Assembly: GCA_016213125.1 (NCBI GenBank)
Contig: JACRBR010000197.1
Coordinates: 1-12,948 of the forward strand
Direction of reading: 5' to 3'
DNA: 12,948 nt
DNA from: Chloroflexota bacterium
Lineage (GTDB): Bacteria; Chloroflexota; Dehalococcoidia; DSTF01; JACRBR01
A model generated the notes under the pieces. The model did not search any database. It saw only the letters and a program-made list of their open reading frames with translations, and was not told the origin of the DNA. The stretch's first letter is position 1. Every line of letters begins with the position of its first letter. Made by a program: the position numbers and the translations under genes. Positions 1 to 7,509 of this stretch are shown here, piece after piece.

Positions 1-2
1 AC

Positions 3-215
3 GCGTACGACGACCTCACCGACGACTACTACGGCTCGGCCGCGAAGGTCTTGGCGAATCTGCAGCGCGACTTCGAGCTGCGGGAGGCGTTCACGTTCTG
101 CACGGCCGCCTCGGAGGGGGCCACGGCGGAGGGCGAAAGCTGCGCGGGCCATGTGACGCTGTACGAGTTGGGGGCGCGGAAGGCTGAGACTCCGGCGGGC
201 GCGATCACTCCTTGA
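3..215 (+). CDS. C-terminal 70 residues of an unidentified protein (5' end outside the window)
   Basis: An open frame enters from the left edge and ends at TGA 213-215. It is judged coding because nearly every codon ends in G or C and the residues are well mixed, unlike the frames opposite it. The visible tail begins AYDDLTDDYYGSAAKVLANL, and later contains FTFCTAASEG and SCAGHVTLYELGA. It has no membrane segment. A short soluble tail ending in 'VTLYEL' would fit the C-terminal domain of a multi-pass glycosyltransferase (PMT/ArnT-like), which would suit this glycan locus, but that is only a resemblance. It converges with the methyltransferase on the other strand and their ends overlap by 11 bp (205-215). 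The family is unknown to me. Confidence 0.65.
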   Translation, partial: AYDDLTDDYYGSAAKVLANLQRDFELREAFTFCTAASEGATAEGESCAGHVTLYELGARKAETPAGAITP

Positions 216-900
216 TGGCGCGCAGGACGACGTAGACCTCTTCGACCCCCACCAGCGGTCCCCAGAAGCGCTCGCACGCGTACTGCCAGCCGCGGCCCCG
301 GTTCGCCAGCGCGTGGAACATCGGGTTCGCTCCCCGTCGCAGCACCCGGAACATGTGCGGCTCCGGAGGGGGCAGGTCCTCGCGCGCCAGCAGCTCCGGC
401 GGCAGCGGCACCGGCGCGCCCTTCCCCGAAAAGCACAGGCGCGCGTGCTCGATGCGGAAGCGCGCGGGCGAGTAGTACGAGAAAGCGACGCCATCGAAGT
501 ACGTGTCGTCGAAGTAGGCGAAGGTTGCGATCGAGAGGCCCCGCTTGTGCGTGGGGTCCTTCCACGTCGTGTACGGCGAGGCGGCGTGCGGGCCCTTGAT
601 GTGCGCGACGCCGCCGTGCCGCAGCACCCGCCAGATCTCGCCGGCGGCGGCGAGCAAGTCGTCGACGTGTTCCAGCACGTGGTAGGCGTGCAGCACATCG
701 ACGCTCCCGTCCCGCAATGGCAGCCCGCGCTCGAGGTCGCCGATGAGATCGACGCCGGGGATCCGCGCGGTGTCGATGCCGATGGCGCCGGGCATCTTGC
801 GGCTGCCGCAGCCGACGTCAACGGCGACCAGGTCACGGCCGTCGATGCGTGAAGTGGGGGCGGGCGGGTGGTTGGGTGCCGGGCGGGCGCGTCGGATCAT
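205..900 (-). CDS. SAM-dependent methyltransferase, class I (Methyltransferase_11 type), downstream paralogue
   Basis: This 231-residue protein is a class I SAM methyltransferase. Motif I is AVDVGCGS at about residues 26-33, the motif II acid is in GIDT (D43), and a post-I stretch YHVLEHVDD lies at about 73-81. The central block TTWKDPTHKRGLSIATFAYF (111-130) is almost identical in the gene just upstream (906-1496), so the two are tandem paralogues. Proteins of the 'GCG..K.PGAIGID' type are common in polysaccharide clusters, where they probably methylate sugars; the substrate cannot be read here. The start is ATG at 898-900, 5 bp after the upstream stop, so the two genes are probably cotranscribed. 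The first ~23 residues are proline- and arginine-rich and not shared with the paralogue, so the true start could be slightly downstream. The Shine-Dalgarno sequence is weak. Confidence 0.88.
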   Translation of the reverse strand: MIRRARPAPNHPPAPTSRIDGRDLVAVDVGCGSRKMPGAIGIDTARIPGVDLIGDLERGLPLRDGSVDVLHAYHVLEHVDDLLAAAGEIWRVLRHGGVAHIKGPHAASPYTTWKDPTHKRGLSIATFAYFDDTYFDGVAFSYYSPARFRIEHARLCFSGKGAPVPLPPELLAREDLPPPEPHMFRVLRRGANPMFHALANRGRGWQYACERFWGPLVGVEEVYVVLRAIKE

Positions 901-905
901 CTCGT

Positions 906-1496
906 TTAGCCCTTGATGGCCCGCAGCGTCAGCACCACCTCTTCAATGCCGACGAGCGGACCCCAGAAGCGCTCGCAGGCGTACTGGTAGTCGCGGCCCT
1001 TGTTGGCCATGACGTCGAAGACGGTGTTCAGCAGGCGCCGCGGCAGCCGGTACGAGGGCGCGTGCGCCTGGCGGTCCGTCAGCGTGAAGTTCAGCTTCGC
1101 CTTCTCGATGCGGAAGCGCGCGGGCGAGTAGTACGAGAAGGCGGCGCCGTCGAAGTACGTGTCGTCGAAGTACGCGAAAGCGGCGATGGACAGCCCGCGC
1201 TTGTGCGTGGGGTCCTTCCACGTCGTGAAGGTGGAGCAGGAGTGCGGCGCCTTGATCCAGGCGCGAGCGCCCGGCTTCAGCACCCGCCAGATCTCCCCGA
1301 CGGCGGCAAGGAAGTCGTCGAGGTGCTCCAGCACGTGGTAGGCGTAGATGCCGTCCAGGCTGTTGTCGCGAAACGGCAGGCCCCGCGACATATCGGCCAC
1401 GACGTCGACGCCGGGCACGGCGACGATGTCCATGCCCACGGCGCCCCGCATCTTGCGGCTGCCACACCCCAGGTCCACAACGTAGGTCACAAACAC
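906..1496 (-). CDS. SAM-dependent methyltransferase, class I, upstream paralogue
   Basis: This 196-residue class I methyltransferase starts at GTG (1494-1496). Motif I VVDLGCGSRK is at residues 6-15, the motif II acid in GMDI is D23, and YHVLEHLDD is at 53-61. It runs in parallel with the downstream gene along almost its whole length, including TTWKDPTHKRGLSIAAFAYF (91-110) and the C-terminal block YACERFWGPLVG. At DNA level, 1106-1227 and 450-571 match at about 111 of 122 positions by hand count, which indicates duplication and perhaps gene conversion. It is first in a two-gene minus-strand unit, with a TATAAT box in the upstream palindrome. GTG at 1490 is an alternative start, but motif I begins so soon that 1496 or slightly upstream is needed. 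The likely role is glycan methylation; the acceptor is unknown. Confidence 0.87.
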   Translation of the reverse strand: MFVTYVVDLGCGSRKMRGAVGMDIVAVPGVDVVADMSRGLPFRDNSLDGIYAYHVLEHLDDFLAAVGEIWRVLKPGARAWIKAPHSCSTFTTWKDPTHKRGLSIAAFAYFDDTYFDGAAFSYYSPARFRIEKAKLNFTLTDRQAHAPSYRLPRRLLNTVFDVMANKGRDYQYACERFWGPLVGIEEVVLTLRAIKG

Positions 1497-1548
1497 CCCG
1501 CCCGGGCACGCCGGATCGCATGCCTCTACACTTCAACGCTCCCCGCAG

Positions 1549-1565
1549 CGCCGTATTATACGGCG
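1549..1565. promoter_or_regulatory. 17-bp palindrome in the divergent intergenic region, containing -10-like boxes on both strands
   Basis: CGCCGTAT-T-ATACGGCG is a perfect inverted repeat with 8-bp arms and a 1-bp centre. It lies between the methyltransferase pair (start 1496) and the sulfotransferase-like gene (start 1618). The minus strand reads TATAAT inside it, a perfect -10 box, and the plus strand reads TATTAT (1554-1559). No good -35 sits at the usual 16-18 bp on either side; a TTGACG on the minus strand is only 9 bp from TATAAT. It may be a shared divergent promoter with an operator over the -10 elements. The palindrome is seen; the function is inferred. Confidence 0.45.
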
Positions 1566-1617
1566 AGCCCGTCAAGGTGAGGGATACGCGCGGGATCGTT
1601 GCTGATAAGATCAACGC

Positions 1618-2385
1618 ATGATCGTGGTGACGGGACCGGGTCGCGGGGGCACATCGTTCATTGCCTCCCTATATCGTGAATTGGGATTCGATCCCGGCGG
1701 CGAGTGGTTCGATGACGCGAACAGCGGTTATGAAGACAACGACATCGTGCGCGCGAATGGTGCGATCATCCGCGAGCTTCGAGTCTCGGTGTTGGCCAGC
1801 CGCGCGGCTGGGGACAAGATCCGGCGCGAGCATGCCCGGGAGCTGGGCGACACACCCCCTCCGCGGCTGAGAACAGCGATCGGGAACGCCCTGCGCGTCG
1901 CGGCGCTTCGGATCCTCGATCGTCCCACGCAGGAGTTGGACCTCATTCCGTGGGACCGGGTTGACGCGGTCGTGGATAGGCACGCGGCGCGTCTGCTGGA
2001 ACTCGGCGCGAGCCACCCGGTCGTGAAGGATCCGCGGTTCTGCTGGACGCTCGGGATCTGGGCGGCGGCGGGCGTCTCCGTGGAGCACGTGCTGCTGTGC
2101 GTCCGCAACCTCGACGCGATGGTTGCCAGCCGCGTGCGAGCACGTCAAGTCGCATTCAAGAGTATCGGCGTTGCCAAGAACTCCTTCGTGTACGGCATGG
2201 GGCTGTGCCTCGCGAGCCTGCACGACTACCGGATTCCCTACGATATCGTGCAGTTTCCCGACTTCCTGGAGCGTCCGGACACCCTGTACGAACACATGCG
2301 CTTCCCACGCCCGGTTGACCGGCAGGAATTCCTGGCGGCGGTGGCGCGCCTTCGCCGGGAGGATCTTGTGCACGATCGGCGCTGA
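1618..2385 (+). CDS. Sulfotransferase-family-like protein
   Basis: This 255-residue protein begins directly in a P-loop-like element, MIVVTGPGRGGTSFIASLYR. GPGRGGTS (6-13) matches the 5'-phosphosulfate-binding loop of PAPS-dependent sulfotransferases. KDPRFCWTL (137-145) followed by LLCVRNLDAMVASR (159-172) matches the second conserved block, with the R/S pair that contacts the 3'-phosphate. Enzymes of this family move sulfate from PAPS to hydroxyls of sugars, lipids or proteins. In this locus a glycan acceptor is plausible, though related bacterial proteins of unknown activity share the fold. The ATG is fixed by the P-loop at the extreme N terminus; there is no clear Shine-Dalgarno. The gene stands alone on the plus strand, divergent from the methyltransferase pair and convergent with the export operon. 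The length is typical of bacterial single-domain members. Confidence 0.75.
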   Translation: MIVVTGPGRGGTSFIASLYRELGFDPGGEWFDDANSGYEDNDIVRANGAIIRELRVSVLASRAAGDKIRREHARELGDTPPPRLRTAIGNALRVAALRILDRPTQELDLIPWDRVDAVVDRHAARLLELGASHPVVKDPRFCWTLGIWAAAGVSVEHVLLCVRNLDAMVASRVRARQVAFKSIGVAKNSFVYGMGLCLASLHDYRIPYDIVQFPDFLERPDTLYEHMRFPRPVDRQEFLAAVARLRREDLVHDRR

Positions 2386-2458
2386 CGCAAACCGCCGCCG
2401 CGAGCGCAGCAACCACCACGTCGTCGGCTCGCAGGCGCGTCGCCGTCGTAGCTCTGGC

Positions 2459-3688
2459 TTACTCGGCGCTTGGGAGGGGCTCGGCTGTGGGAATCGGTTG
2501 GGCGCTTGGCCCCGGCCGGGCGCTACCGTACGGGAAGAAGCGCTTGAGCTTCAGCGCCTGGCTCTCGATAAGGTGCCAGCTCCCCCACGCCGCCGTGACG
2601 GCGATCGCACTCGCGCCGATCGTGAACAGCAGGCGCGCGGGCGTGTCGAAGCCCGCGACCGTCCGGATCTCGATGCGTCGATCCAGCTCATAGAAGATCT
2701 GGTAGTGAAACACGTACAGCGCGTAACTGTATCGCCCGAAGAACGCCAATGTCCGGTGTCCACAGGCTCGTGCCAACACCGAACCCGGCGCCGCCGTTAC
2801 GTTCGCCGTCACGAATGCCGCGCACAAGACCCCCGCCGCGCTGTACCCCACAACCTGTGTCCAGCGGTCGAACGTCAGCAGACCGTGGTATCGCGCCGCC
2901 AGCACGACGAGAACTCCCGCCGAAACAGCCACCGCCGGAAAGATCCACGCCCGCAGCCGGGACAGCGCTGCCTCGTCCCGTGCCAGCACGGCGATCGCCG
3001 CGCCGATCGCCAGCGCGTCCATCCGAGCCGGCATCAGGATGTAGGGCGCGAACCCGTTGTTCAGCCGCGGGTCCACCCCGCTGAGCATCGCAAGCCGCAG
3101 GAGCGGCGCCGCGAGGATACAGAACCCACACGCCGCGAGCAGCCCTCTCCGCGGTAGAGCAAGCACCACCAGCGGCCACACCAGGTAGAACTGCTCCTCC
3201 ACCATCAGCGACCAGAGGTGCCCGCTCGCGAACGAACCCCAGTCTGTCAGCGGGTACAGCGCGATCTTGGTCGAGAACAAGAACGACCAGTACCACCATT
3301 GATGTTCACGTAGCTGTGCGAGATCGGCGTTGTCGCGCAGTCCGGGCCACAGCGGCAACAGGTACATCAGGAAGAACATGAAGCCGTAGTAGACCGGGAT
3401 GATCCGCAGCACCCGCCGCGCGTAGAACGGCGTGAAGTATCGTCCACCCTTAGCGTCCAGCAAGATGCGTGTGATGAGGAACCCCGAAAGCACGAAGAAT
3501 AGCTCGACGCCTTCCCATCCCACCTGGGTGGCTCGCGAAACGAAAGAATCAAGCGCATTGGACCGCCCGGCGTTCGTGAGATAGAAGCCGTGCGATAGCA
3601 GCACCATCAAGATCGCGATACCACGCACCCCATCCAGCGCCGGTATCCTCACGTGCGAGTCCGCGATCGCTGTCGCCTGCTCACTCAT
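2459..3688 (-). CDS. Acyltransferase-3 family integral membrane protein (OafA/YrhL-like), last gene of the operon
   Basis: This 409-residue multi-pass membrane protein belongs to the acyltransferase-3 family, which moves acyl groups (often acetyl) across the membrane onto surface glycans. R22 and H33 in DGVRGIAILMVLLSHG give the conserved R-x10-H. GVELFFVLSGFLITR follows, and then HLWSLMVEEQFYLVWPL and FGRYSYALYVFHY, all family hallmarks. About ten hydrophobic segments are visible. The C-terminal tail (SARPGPSAQPIPTAEPLPSAE-like) is polar and proline-rich. The start is ATG at 3686-3688, overlapping the upstream methyltransferase stop as ATGA, so translation is probably coupled. The frame stays open upstream to 4063, but that part lies inside the methyltransferase gene and has no family similarity. 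It resembles the acyltransferase at 4713-5975 in its N-terminal motif, with identical R22/H33 spacing. Confidence 0.92.
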   Translation of the reverse strand: MSEQATAIADSHVRIPALDGVRGIAILMVLLSHGFYLTNAGRSNALDSFVSRATQVGWEGVELFFVLSGFLITRILLDAKGGRYFTPFYARRVLRIIPVYYGFMFFLMYLLPLWPGLRDNADLAQLREHQWWYWSFLFSTKIALYPLTDWGSFASGHLWSLMVEEQFYLVWPLVVLALPRRGLLAACGFCILAAPLLRLAMLSGVDPRLNNGFAPYILMPARMDALAIGAAIAVLARDEAALSRLRAWIFPAVAVSAGVLVVLAARYHGLLTFDRWTQVVGYSAAGVLCAAFVTANVTAAPGSVLARACGHRTLAFFGRYSYALYVFHYQIFYELDRRIEIRTVAGFDTPARLLFTIGASAIAVTAAWGSWHLIESQALKLKRFFPYGSARPGPSAQPIPTAEPLPSAE

Positions 3689-4716
3689 GACGGAGCCCCC
3701 GTCCCCGCCTCGCGCTTGCGGTACATCCCGAACGCGTTGTTCGGCTGGAAGAGGCCCGAATCGCAAACAAGCTCGTCCAGGAAAAGCAGCTCTCGCAGAT
3801 ACTCCTTCTGGAAGTGAAGGGGGGTCGTGCGAATGCGCAGGAACGGTAGGTGGCGCCGAAGGCGCTGCTCGATTCGTTGCGCGACTGACGGGCGGGGTAG
3901 TGTGCCGTCCCAATCCGCCGGCCGCGCGTGCAAGATCAGGTTGACAATCGCAGCGCACGTCCGCACATCGACCGCATCCAGCACCGAAGCCATGGCGCCC
4001 AGGATGTCGCCGGAGCGGATGCCGCAGAACGGACTGAACAACGAACGATCCTCGTTTCGCCACACCAGGCCGGCATCGGGCAGGCGGCGGCGCGCCCGGT
4101 CGCGGCGGTGCAGAAGCTCGAACAGGCGCTTCTTCTCGTCGGCGAATCGGAACATGGACTCGCCCGTGAAGTCCTGGAGGAAGAAGAGGCCGCCGTCGGT
4201 CAGTGTGCCGTTGATCTGGCCTGCCACGTGCTCGAGGTTAATCACGTGATGGAGGGTGCTGGACGAGACGACGAGATCGTACGTGTTCGCCGGTAGCTCG
4301 ACGAAGTTCAGGTCAGCCGTCATGGTGGCAACGCGACCGGGGAATCTTGCGCCGAGCGCGCGCTGCCAGCGGGCGAGGCTTTCGTCGGCGATATCGCAGA
4401 ACGTGAGGTGCAGCCCCGGGTTGGTGCGCAGGATGCGGGCGTCCTGTCCCATGCCGCTGGTGCCCAGGACGAGGCCCCGCCGGAAGGGGCCATGGCGGGA
4501 GATGGTTGCGTACCAGGGCGTGCGTTCGTCGCCCGTGAACCGGCCATTGGTGTAGCGATCGATCGGACTGTCGACATCGCCGGCTTCCAGCACCTCGACG
4601 CCGAAACCGTCGTGGGCGCTCTGCCAGAACTCGGCCTCCTGGCGCGCCAGCCGCTCGTAATCCGCGTCGCCGCGGGTCACGTGCCGCAGTTCGAATGGAG
4701 GCTCAATGTGGGTCAC
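3685..4716 (-). CDS. SAM-dependent methyltransferase, class I, between two acyltransferases
   Basis: This 343-residue class I methyltransferase is not closely similar to the 205-1496 pair. Motif I is LVLGTSGMGQDAR (about 82-94), the motif II acid is D108 in FCDIADE, post-I is LVVSSSTLHHVINLEHV (148-164), and GGLFFLQDFTGE follows at 175-186. The first ~75 residues (DADYERLARQEAEFW...) and last ~120 (ending FGMYRKR) are extra domains, which suggests a large sugar or lipid-linked acceptor. The start is GTG at 4714-4716, overlapping the upstream acyltransferase stop (4713-4715) as GTGA. The stop overlaps the next start as ATGA, so it is translationally coupled on both sides. Position and coupling imply it acts on the same glycan as the two acyltransferases. 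The substrate is unknown. Confidence 0.87.
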   Translation of the reverse strand: MTHIEPPFELRHVTRGDADYERLARQEAEFWQSAHDGFGVEVLEAGDVDSPIDRYTNGRFTGDERTPWYATISRHGPFRRGLVLGTSGMGQDARILRTNPGLHLTFCDIADESLARWQRALGARFPGRVATMTADLNFVELPANTYDLVVSSSTLHHVINLEHVAGQINGTLTDGGLFFLQDFTGESMFRFADEKKRLFELLHRRDRARRRLPDAGLVWRNEDRSLFSPFCGIRSGDILGAMASVLDAVDVRTCAAIVNLILHARPADWDGTLPRPSVAQRIEQRLRRHLPFLRIRTTPLHFQKEYLRELLFLDELVCDSGLFQPNNAFGMYRKREAGTGAPS

Positions 4717-5975
4717 GGCGTGGGCATGGTCGCAGGTTCGGGGACGGCCGCAGGGGCAGCACCTGCGGTCTCGTGCGCCGGGCGGCCCTGGTAGGGAAAG
4801 AACGCCTTGAGTCGAAGCAGCGGCTGTTCAATGAGCTGCCAGCTCAGCCAGGCGATAGCCATGGTCGTAGCGGTGGCCGTGGCCGAAAAGATGATATTCA
4901 GCGGGATCTGCGAACCAAAGAGCGTTGGTGTCATGTCATGAAGCAGGAACTGGCGAGCCAGCACAACTGCCGTGAGCAGGTGGACGACGTACATGGCGTA
5001 GGAGTACTTGCCGAAAGTGCGGAGGACCGGCAGCGTCAGCAAGCGGTGGAGCTGCGACCCGGCCCGCGCCTGAAGCGCGGCGGTGAGGAGCGATGCGTAC
5101 AACAAGGCAAGGCATGTGTAACCGAGGCGTCGCACGTTGTTGTCCAGTGTGTCGAGCCCGTCGTGCATGATGAACGTCCCGAGCAAGTACGCGGCCGACA
5201 ACGTAGCCACCGGGATGACGAGGCGAGAGAGCAAGGGCAACTCGGTCCCGCGCGCGGCGAGGGCGATGAGGGCGCCGAGCGCGAGCGCGTCCATGCGTGC
5301 CGGCATGAGGACGCCGGGTGCGTTCAGCCCGAAGGTCCCGGCGCCGTAACCTTCGGTCAGGACGAAGCGTATAGCCAGCGCGCCGAAGACCATGGCGCCG
5401 CAGGCCCACATGAGCTGGCGCCGGCTTAGCAGGAACACGACGACCGGCCAGACGAGGTAGAACTGCTCCTCTACGGCGAGCGACCAGAAGTGCGCGTGAA
5501 CGAGCGGGAGGCGGGCATCGAACGGCTTCACGGCGCTGCCGATGTTGGAAGCGTAGAGCCACATCCAGGCCTGGATGGCCCGCAGCTCGGGCACATCGGC
5601 GGCTACGTTGATCTCGTGAATGAACGGCACGACCAGCAGGACGAAGAGGAGGAACAGATAGTACACCGGCGCCAATCGGAGGAAGCGGCGCGCGTAGAAG
5701 CTGCGGAAGAAGCTGTTCGACGATTTCGCGTCGTACAGGATGCCCGTAATGAGGAAGCCGGACAGCACGAAGAACAGATCGACGCCCGACCATCCGACAC
5801 CGGTGATGCGCTTGGCCCAGCCATCGATGCCCGTCTCCGGACGACGCCCGCTCAGCCCGAACACAAGGCCCCAAAAGTGGAACTCCATCACCATCAGAAT
5901 GGCGAGGCCGCGGATGCCGTCCAGCGCCGGAAGGCGGCTCTCACTGCGCGCCGCAGTCGTGGTCGGTGAGCCCAT
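4713..5975 (-). CDS. Acyltransferase-3 family integral membrane protein (OafA/YrhL-like)
   Basis: This 420-residue membrane protein has the acyltransferase-3 pattern: SRLPALDGIRGLAILMVMEFH with R22 and H33 (R-x10-H), GVDLFFVLSGFLITGILYDAK, HFWSLAVEEQFYLVWPVVVF, LMPARMDALALGALI and FGKYSYAMYVVH. Around ten hydrophobic segments alternate with short loops, as expected for this family. It probably O-acylates an exported polysaccharide or its lipid-linked precursor. The start is ATG 5973-5975, 4 bp after the stop of the hexapeptide transferase gene, with a G-rich stretch (AGGGGA) immediately before it. It is the second of three genes for acyl transfer in the operon and paralogous to the 2459-3688 product, so the two may modify different positions or use different acyl donors. 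Confidence 0.93.
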   Translation of the reverse strand: MGSPTTTAARSESRLPALDGIRGLAILMVMEFHFWGLVFGLSGRRPETGIDGWAKRITGVGWSGVDLFFVLSGFLITGILYDAKSSNSFFRSFYARRFLRLAPVYYLFLLFVLLVVPFIHEINVAADVPELRAIQAWMWLYASNIGSAVKPFDARLPLVHAHFWSLAVEEQFYLVWPVVVFLLSRRQLMWACGAMVFGALAIRFVLTEGYGAGTFGLNAPGVLMPARMDALALGALIALAARGTELPLLSRLVIPVATLSAAYLLGTFIMHDGLDTLDNNVRRLGYTCLALLYASLLTAALQARAGSQLHRLLTLPVLRTFGKYSYAMYVVHLLTAVVLARQFLLHDMTPTLFGSQIPLNIIFSATATATTMAIAWLSWQLIEQPLLRLKAFFPYQGRPAHETAGAAPAAVPEPATMPTP

Positions 5976-5979
5976 TCCC

Positions 5980-6612
5980 CTACTGTTCTCCTTCGCCGGC
6001 GGTTTCGGCCAGCACCCGCGCGGGCACGCCCCCCACCGACGCGCCCGCCGGCACGTCCGACACCACCACGGCCCCCGCCGCGATGCGCGCGCCGTCCCCG
6101 ACCCGAACCGGGCCCAGGATGGACGCGCCGGTGCCCACGAACACGCCGTCGCCGATCGTCGGTCCCATGAAGTTCCCCTGTTTCAGCCCGATGCTCACCC
6201 ACGGCGCGATATACGCCCGCCTCCCGATGACGGTGATGCCACCGATTATGGCGTTGCCATGCGGGATGTACACGCCTTCACCCATCCTCACCTGGTCGCC
6301 GATGCGCAGGTTGAACAGCACCGAGCAGGCGCGGTCCAGCAGGCGCGGCAGCAGCGGTACGTGCGCCCGGCCCAGCGACGTGCGCAGCCGGTACAGCACC
6401 ACGCCCGCGTACTCGTCGCCTTCCCACATCAGGCGGATGATTGTGAGCAGCATGCCCCATCGCGATGAGGGCACGCGTTCGGCGCGATGCCGAGTGGCCT
6501 GGCGCGTGTCTTCTCCCACCGCGCGGAATAATCCGGGCCGCCGGCGCATGTTCTCCTCCAGCATCGCACGGATTGTCTTCGGTGTCGGCTCAGTTGCAGG
6601 GTTTGCGCTCAT
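5980..6612 (-). CDS. Hexapeptide-repeat O-acetyltransferase (serine acetyltransferase-like, left-handed beta-helix)
   Basis: This 210-residue soluble protein has an alpha-helical N-terminal part (about 1-100) and a C-terminal left-handed beta-helix of [LIV]-G-x4 repeats (about 103-198: IGDQVRMGEGVYIPHGNAIIGG ... IGDGVFVGTGASILGPVRVGDGARI). The catalytic histidine corresponds to H118 in YIPHGNAIIGG, as in CysE-type enzymes. The final GVPARVL is the usual end of the helix domain. Donor substrates of the family are acetyl-CoA or similar. In this neighbourhood a sugar or nucleotide-sugar acceptor is likelier than serine, as in colanic acid or O-antigen acetyltransferases. The ATG at 6612 is preceded by GAGGTGG that overlaps the ATPase stop codon, a good ribosome site and evidence of coupling. 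Confidence 0.88.
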   Translation of the reverse strand: MSANPATEPTPKTIRAMLEENMRRRPGLFRAVGEDTRQATRHRAERVPSSRWGMLLTIIRLMWEGDEYAGVVLYRLRTSLGRAHVPLLPRLLDRACSVLFNLRIGDQVRMGEGVYIPHGNAIIGGITVIGRRAYIAPWVSIGLKQGNFMGPTIGDGVFVGTGASILGPVRVGDGARIAAGAVVVSDVPAGASVGGVPARVLAETAGEGEQ

Positions 6613-6618
6613 GCCACC

Positions 6619-7509
6619 TCAGCCGTCCGGCCGCTCGCTGCCCGCGATGCCCAGCATCTCCGCCGAAACCACGCCCGCCTTCATCGCCTCCTGCGCCAGG
6701 TGTCCAGCGAGCGCGCGCTGGAACGCGCGCTCCATCGCCGGGGATTCCCGCCGAAGCGCGTTCATGTAGTCCTGCACCACCTCGATGGGCGCGCCCTCAC
6801 GCTTGATGCGCCCCTTCTCGAGCGATATCGCGCGGTCCGCAAAGTCGATCAGCGTATCGACGTTATGGGTGACGATGATGATCGTAGTGTTGCGCGCCCG
6901 CAGCGTGCGGAAGTGCTCGAAGCACTTCTCCTGGAAGTCCGCGTCGCCCACGGCGAGCACCTCATCGACGAGCAGGATGTCCGGCTTCACGTGAATCGCG
7001 ACGGAGAAGCCCAGCCGCAGGTACATGCCGCTGGAGTACGTCCGCATCGGCTGGTCGATGAACGGACCAAGCTCGGAGAATTCGATGATGCTCGGCAGCG
7101 CCGCCTTGGCTTCGTCCTTCGACATGCCCATGAAGAGCGCGTTCACGTACGCGTTCTCGCGGCCTGACGCATTGGGGTGGAAGCCGGCGCCCAGCTCCAG
7201 CAAGGCGCCATAGCGGCCGTTGATCTCCACCGTCCCCAGCGTCGGCGGCGAGATCCCGGCGAGGATCCGCAGCAGCGTGCTCTTGCCGGAGCCGTTGTGG
7301 CCGATGATGCCCAGGATCTCGCCATGCTTCACATTCAGCGAGATGTCACGCAGCGCCCAGAAGGGCTCCTTGGCCGTGAGCTGAGAGATGAGTGATTTCG
7401 GACGCGCGATCACATCCTTCAGCCGCCAGGGACGTTGCGGGTCCAGGAGATACCGCTTCGAGACGTCCCCCAACTGGACCGCGTATGGTGACGCGCCGTT
7501 AGAGAGCAT
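6619..7509 (-). CDS. ABC transporter ATPase for polysaccharide/teichoic acid export (Wzt/KpsT/TagH type)
   Basis: This 296-residue ATPase energises the ABC-2 exporter encoded just upstream. Walker A is GHNGSGKST (70-78), the signature is YSSGMYLRL (158-166), Walker B is ILLVDE (178-183), and the H-loop is THN with H215. The stretch RYGALLELGAGFHPNASGRENAY (99-121) is typical of the Wzt/TagH/RfbB group. The start is ATG 7507-7509, overlapping the permease end by 11 bp; the frame is open to 7614 but lies inside the permease gene. After the nucleotide-binding domain there are only about 40 residues, so the ~150-residue C-terminal carbohydrate-binding domain of O9a-type Wzt is absent. Expected location: cytoplasmic face of the membrane. 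Confidence 0.93.
   Translation of the reverse strand: MLSNGASPYAVQLGDVSKRYLLDPQRPWRLKDVIARPKSLISQLTAKEPFWALRDISLNVKHGEILGIIGHNGSGKSTLLRILAGISPPTLGTVEINGRYGALLELGAGFHPNASGRENAYVNALFMGMSKDEAKAALPSIIEFSELGPFIDQPMRTYSSGMYLRLGFSVAIHVKPDILLVDEVLAVGDADFQEKCFEHFRTLRARNTTIIIVTHNVDTLIDFADRAISLEKGRIKREGAPIEVVQDYMNALRRESPAMERAFQRALAGHLAQEAMKAGVVSAEMLGIAGSERPDG

Noticed and set aside
2123..3157. Long open frames opposite real genes (also 849-1580, 4695-5429, 5966-6769 and 7388-8248 on plus; 8560-9627 and 10573-11256 on minus)
   Set aside because: These are antisense or out-of-frame shadows in GC-rich coding DNA: Arg/Pro/Ala- or Gln-rich translations with no domain, fully covered by recognised genes.
3689..4063. 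N-terminal extension of the last acyltransferase to 534 residues
   Set aside because: This stretch lies inside the methyltransferase gene, its translation is not family-like, and the ATGA overlap at 3685-3688 gives a natural start directly before the conserved N terminus.
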